A stretch of 64,000 bases of DNA, taken from contig LM994670.1 of the NCBI GenBank assembly GCA_000753455.2, positions 1,802,919 through 1,866,918 on the forward strand, in the 5' to 3' direction. Below are positions 61,952 to 64,000 of the stretch, piece after piece. The notes beneath the pieces are model-generated. The model made no database searches, was not told where the DNA came from, and saw only the letters and a program-made list of their open reading frames with translations. The stretch's first letter is position 1, and each line of letters begins with the position of its first letter. A program made the position numbers and the translations under genes. This stretch comes from Clostridium jeddahitimonense. GTDB taxonomy: Bacteria > Bacillota > Clostridia > Clostridiales > Clostridiaceae.

Positions 61952-62710
61952 TTAACACATACCTCCGCCACCATTACCACACATGTTCATATTGTTAGGT
62001 GACATTAGGTTTTGCATTAACATACTTTGAAGTGGATTACCATTTTGCATGTTTCCTCCTAGAGGGTTACCACCACCTAAAGGATTAGCTCCACCACCTA
62101 AGGGGTTACCACCGCCACCAAGAGGATTTCCGCTACCTGCCATACTGTTTAGAATATTTGCAGCATTACCTTGATTACCACCACACATATCTCCGCTATT
62201 ACCCATTCCAGCACCAGAACCTCCACCACAAAGATCCATATCATTTTGAGAGTTATTTTGTGCTGCTATTCTTGCATAATTAGCTCTAATTTGACTTACT
62301 TTTCTCGATAATAATTGCATAGTTTCTCTATATTCTTCATTATCTGGATTTAACTCTACGGCAGTCTTTAAGTGATTAACACCGGCACTAAACCAACCTT
62401 TTTTTAGCATAACAAAACCTTTTAAATAATTCCATTCTGCATTATTTTTATCAGAGATTAAATTTAATTCGGTTTCAGCGGCAAGAAATTGTTCTGATTC
62501 TATTAAATCACGTATTTCTTTTAATTTCCCTTCATTAGATAAAGTACGAAAGGCTTCATTTACTTTTGAAAGCTTTTCTTCAGTCAAAAATTCTACTGGA
62601 TTATCTGAATTAGCATTAAGATTGTTAGATTCAATTATATTCTTATAAGCAATTTCTATTTCATCTTTAGATGCATTTGGTCTAATGCCTAAGATCTTAT
62701 AAGGATTCAT
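61952..62710 (-). CDS. J-domain-like TPR protein with Gly/Asn-rich, Cys-containing tail
   Basis: A 252-residue protein in three parts. Residues 1-60 resemble a J domain (NPYKILGIRPNASKDEIEIAY, then VNEAFRTLSN), but the HPD motif needed to stimulate Hsp70 is absent. Residues 63-150 form TPR helices (AEWNYLKGFVMLKKGWFSAG, LNPDNEEYRETM). The tail (151-252) is low complexity with NPLGGG repeats and Cys 161, 176, 244 and 252, each in a Cys-Gly or terminal context. It is cotranscribed with the DUF5685 gene, and the next minus-strand gene upstream encodes a paralogue of its TPR part. AAGGAG precedes ATG. Confidence 0.85.
   Translation of the reverse strand: MNPYKILGIRPNASKDEIEIAYKNIIESNNLNANSDNPVEFLTEEKLSKVNEAFRTLSNEGKLKEIRDLIESEQFLAAETELNLISDKNNAEWNYLKGFVMLKKGWFSAGVNHLKTAVELNPDNEEYRETMQLLSRKVSQIRANYARIAAQNNSQNDMDLCGGGSGAGMGNSGDMCGGNQGNAANILNSMAGSGNPLGGGGNPLGGGANPLGGGNPLGGNMQNGNPLQSMLMQNLMSPNNMNMCGNGGGGMC
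62054..62131 (-). repeat. In-frame tandem repeat encoding NPLGGG units
   Basis: Three to four imperfect 18-21-bp units encode (G/A)NPLGGG at residues 194-219 of the J-like protein. The units differ at silent positions, so they are not a very recent expansion. Confidence 0.7.
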
Positions 62711-62808
62711 ATATAAATAGCTCCTTTATTAACTATTGAATTATTATAATATATTCTTAACTTAAAGAAAGAGTGATAAAAAAGGATGAATGATTTATTT
62801 CTATATAG

Positions 62809-62898
62809 TATCAAGTTATAAATTCTAATAATTATCCAAATACATTTTCAGATGGAATGAAAAGAAAATTAGATATTAGAGAAAGTAGTTTAGAATAA
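62809..62898 (+). pseudogene. Possible remnant of an ABC ATPase signature region
   Basis: A short open stretch without a start codon encodes NNYPNTFSDGMKRKLDI, close to the YPxxxSGGMKRKL signature seen in ABC ATPases. It is only about 30 codons long, between stops, with no flanking ABC motifs. Chance similarity is possible. Confidence 0.25.
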
Positions 62899-62917
62899 GT
62901 ATTTTTTTTATTAGTAA

Positions 62918-62954
62918 AATAATAAAAGCTTAGATATATTATTTATATCTAAGC
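62918..62954 (-). terminator. Terminator of the Cys-tail gene (minus strand)
   Basis: On the minus strand GCTTAGATATA (62954-62944) pairs with TATATCTAAGC (62938-62928), loop AATAA, followed by TTTTATT. Confidence 0.85.
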
Positions 62955-62962
62955 GCTTATTA

Positions 62963-63364
62963 TTAAATACAATCGATTAGATCGCCACCCATACACTCGC
63001 AACAACTATCTAAACATATTAAATCACAGCAACTAAAATTACAGTCACAACAACAATCATCACAGCAACAACAAGAGCAACCACGATTTCTATGTCTATA
63101 TCCACCTCTATAATAATCGTCGCTATAACGTCTGCCTCTTCCAAAAAGGTTAATTAGCTCATTATTATATATATAGTTATCAGGAGCTAAATCACAAGCT
63201 ATTTTAAGATGATTTAATGATTCATCAAACCATTGCTTTGATAGCAATACTTTGCTATATAGATAATGCCAAGTAGAGTCATTGCAAGGATTATTTTTTA
63301 ATATAGATTCTGCTGAACTAAAATCACTTATATTTATTAGATTTTGTACTAAAGCATAATTCAT
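62963..63364 (-). CDS. TPR protein with 16-cysteine tail
   Basis: A 133-residue protein. Residues 1-75 are TPR-like and clearly paralogous to residues 65-137 of the neighbouring J-like protein (NHLKIACDLAPDN here, NHLKTAVELNPDN there). A basic Arg/Tyr linker (77-94) leads to a tail with 16 Cys in the last 38 residues (96-133), including CCCC, CCC and CCECMGGDL. Such a tail suggests metal or iron-sulphur binding, disulphide assembly or Cys modification; none can be shown here. GGAGGG precedes ATG. It has its own terminator and lies 252 nt upstream of the J-like gene. Confidence 0.85.
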   Translation of the reverse strand: MNYALVQNLINISDFSSAESILKNNPCNDSTWHYLYSKVLLSKQWFDESLNHLKIACDLAPDNYIYNNELINLFGRGRRYSDDYYRGGYRHRNRGCSCCCCDDCCCDCNFSCCDLICLDSCCECMGGDLIDCI

Positions 63365-63445
63365 AATATCCCTCCACTAAGTTTATAGTATTAATTATAC
63401 ACAATTTAAGGTAAAAATATTAAAAAAACACCAAAGAAATCAAAA

Positions 63446-63476
63446 TTCACTTATCATATATAGACAATTATGATAA
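63446..63476 (+). promoter_or_regulatory. Promoter with inverted repeat before the ArsC/Spx-like gene
   Basis: TTCACT (63446-63451), a 17-nt spacer and TATGAT (63469-63474). TTATCATA (63451-63458) and TATGATAA (63469-63476) form a perfect 8-bp inverted repeat with a 10-nt spacer that spans the promoter. Confidence 0.5.
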
Positions 63477-63511
63477 AATTATTTAAAAACTAATGAATGG
63501 AGAGTAGAGTT

Positions 63512-63859
63512 ATGACATTATTTATATCTTATCCTAAATGTACAACTTGCATAAAGGCAAAAAAATTTTTACAAAACAAAAATATCGACTTTGTAGAAAG
63601 ACATATAGTTGAAGAAAATCCAACTAAAGAAGAACTTACAAAGTGGATAAGTCAAAGTAATTTAGAAATAAAGAAATTCTTTAATACGTCTGGAAAACTA
63701 TATAAGGAGATGGGATTAAAAGATAAATTGAAAGTAATGACAGATGAAGAAAAAATTGATTTGTTATCAACAAATGGAATGCTTGTTAAAAGGCCAATAT
63801 TAATTAAGGAAGATTTAGTATTAGTTGGTTTTAAAGAAGATGAGTATAATAACTTATAA
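63512..63859 (+). CDS. ArsC/Spx family thioredoxin-fold protein
   Basis: A 115-residue member of the arsenate reductase (ArsC/YffB/Spx) family. The N-terminal redox motif is Cys-Thr-Thr-Cys in YPKCTTCIKAKKFL (residues 9-12), and the family pattern KKFFNTSGKLYKEMGL near 50-65 and KRPILI near 90 is present. Spx proteins use the CXXC to sense oxidants, whereas ArsC-like enzymes reduce arsenate with glutathione; neither role can be chosen from sequence alone. ATG 63512 follows GGAG by 9 nt; the in-frame ATG at 63497 lies before that site. Confidence 0.88.
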   Translation: MTLFISYPKCTTCIKAKKFLQNKNIDFVERHIVEENPTKEELTKWISQSNLEIKKFFNTSGKLYKEMGLKDKLKVMTDEEKIDLLSTNGMLVKRPILIKEDLVLVGFKEDEYNNL

Positions 63860-63890
63860 AATTTATTAAGAAAATAGGGAGTTTTACATA

Positions 63891-64000
63891 ATGACAAATA
63901 GATTACCAAAAGAATATATAGCACAAATAGCTAAAGCATCAACTTATTTTGCTTTTAAAAATGGCCCAATAAAAGAGCTAATAAAAAATAATAAAATTTC
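63891..64000 (+). CDS. N-terminal part of a conserved small protein (continues beyond window)
   Basis: ATG 63891 follows AGGGAG by 8 nt and the frame stays open to the end of the window, giving 36 codons that begin MTNRLPKEYIAQIAKASTYF and continue with KNGPIKELIKNN. It looks like a small cytosolic clostridial protein of unknown function. The gene is 31 nt after the ArsC/Spx-like gene and could share its transcript. Confidence 0.65.
   Translation, partial: MTNRLPKEYIAQIAKASTYFAFKNGPIKELIKNNKI

Noticed and set aside
62054..62131. CRISPR-like short repeats
   Set aside because: They are in-frame coding repeats (NPLGGG) without spacers; no CRISPR array or cas gene is present.
1..64000. tRNA or rRNA genes and insertion sequences
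   Set aside because: No GTTCGAATC-type T-loop, rRNA signature, transposase or terminal inverted repeats were noticed on either strand; a tRNAscan or Rfam search would be needed to exclude them fully.

Overview
The window is chromosomal DNA of a low-G+C, spore-forming, anaerobic Firmicute, most likely Clostridium sensu stricto. The support is strong A+T richness, AGGAGG-type ribosome binding sites, many intrinsic terminators, GTG and TTG starts, a GerA/SpoVAF-type germination protein, a YlmC/YmxH sporulation protein, an electron-bifurcating-type lactate dehydrogenase/Etf operon, and a clostridial-type histidine-to-glutamate pathway. The species cannot be fixed from the sequence alone. I saw no rRNA, tRNA, CRISPR array, insertion sequence or prophage, and no gene-free stretch exceeds 300 bases.

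Layout. 1-362: tail of an unrecognised gene. 531-3620: polar amino acid ABC transporter operon (ATPase, lipoprotein, two permeases). 3832-8848: small proteins of unknown function, a HAD phosphatase, a glycerophosphodiesterase and an M32 carboxypeptidase. 8852-11731: SpoVAF-like protein, a YbaK deacylase and a TPR protein. 11796-17460: lactate module, made of a FadR-type regulator, an lrgAB-like pair, and etfB, etfA (with a ferredoxin domain) and a D-lactate dehydrogenase. Two identical 15-bp palindromes lie in front of the two transcription units. 17490-24429: acetyltransferase, M3 peptidase, an acidic Cys-containing tail-anchored protein, a SWIM/SNF2 helicase and a BI-1-like membrane protein. 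24485-32626: histidine degradation (hutH, ftcD, hutI, fchA, hutU) followed by a YjeM-type permease. 32656-37638: DUF1294, plsY, DUF488, an unlisted 49-aa ORF and an exonuclease-DinG helicase. 37744-42194: UgpC/MalK-type carbohydrate or glycerol-phosphate ABC transporter. 42228-46837: an NrnA-like DHH phosphatase, a UvrD-like/LexA-like fusion, an aminotransferase and a pyridoxal kinase. 46982-57127: the conserved rimP-nusA-rnpM-ylxQ-infB-rbfA-nrnA-truB-ribF operon, then rpsO and pnp. 57194-61054: M16 peptidase, ymxH, an aspartate kinase and a lipoprotein. 61031-63364 (minus strand): DUF5685 protein, a J-like/TPR protein with a Gly-Asn tail, and a TPR protein with a 16-cysteine tail. 63512-64000: an ArsC/Spx-like protein and the start of one more gene.

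How the genes work together. Histidine breakdown yields glutamate and one-carbon units on tetrahydrofolate. The lactate module oxidises D-lactate through an Etf, probably with ferredoxin coupling; the LrgAB-like pair shares its operator, which suggests carboxylate transport rather than a holin role. The nusA-infB to pnp block is core transcription, translation and RNA-decay machinery.

The most unusual items are (1) a protein joining a degenerate UvrD-type ATPase to an intact LexA-type self-cleavage domain, with no DNA-binding domain that I can see, and (2) the DUF5685 / J-like / Cys-tail trio. Both appear to lack an assigned function.
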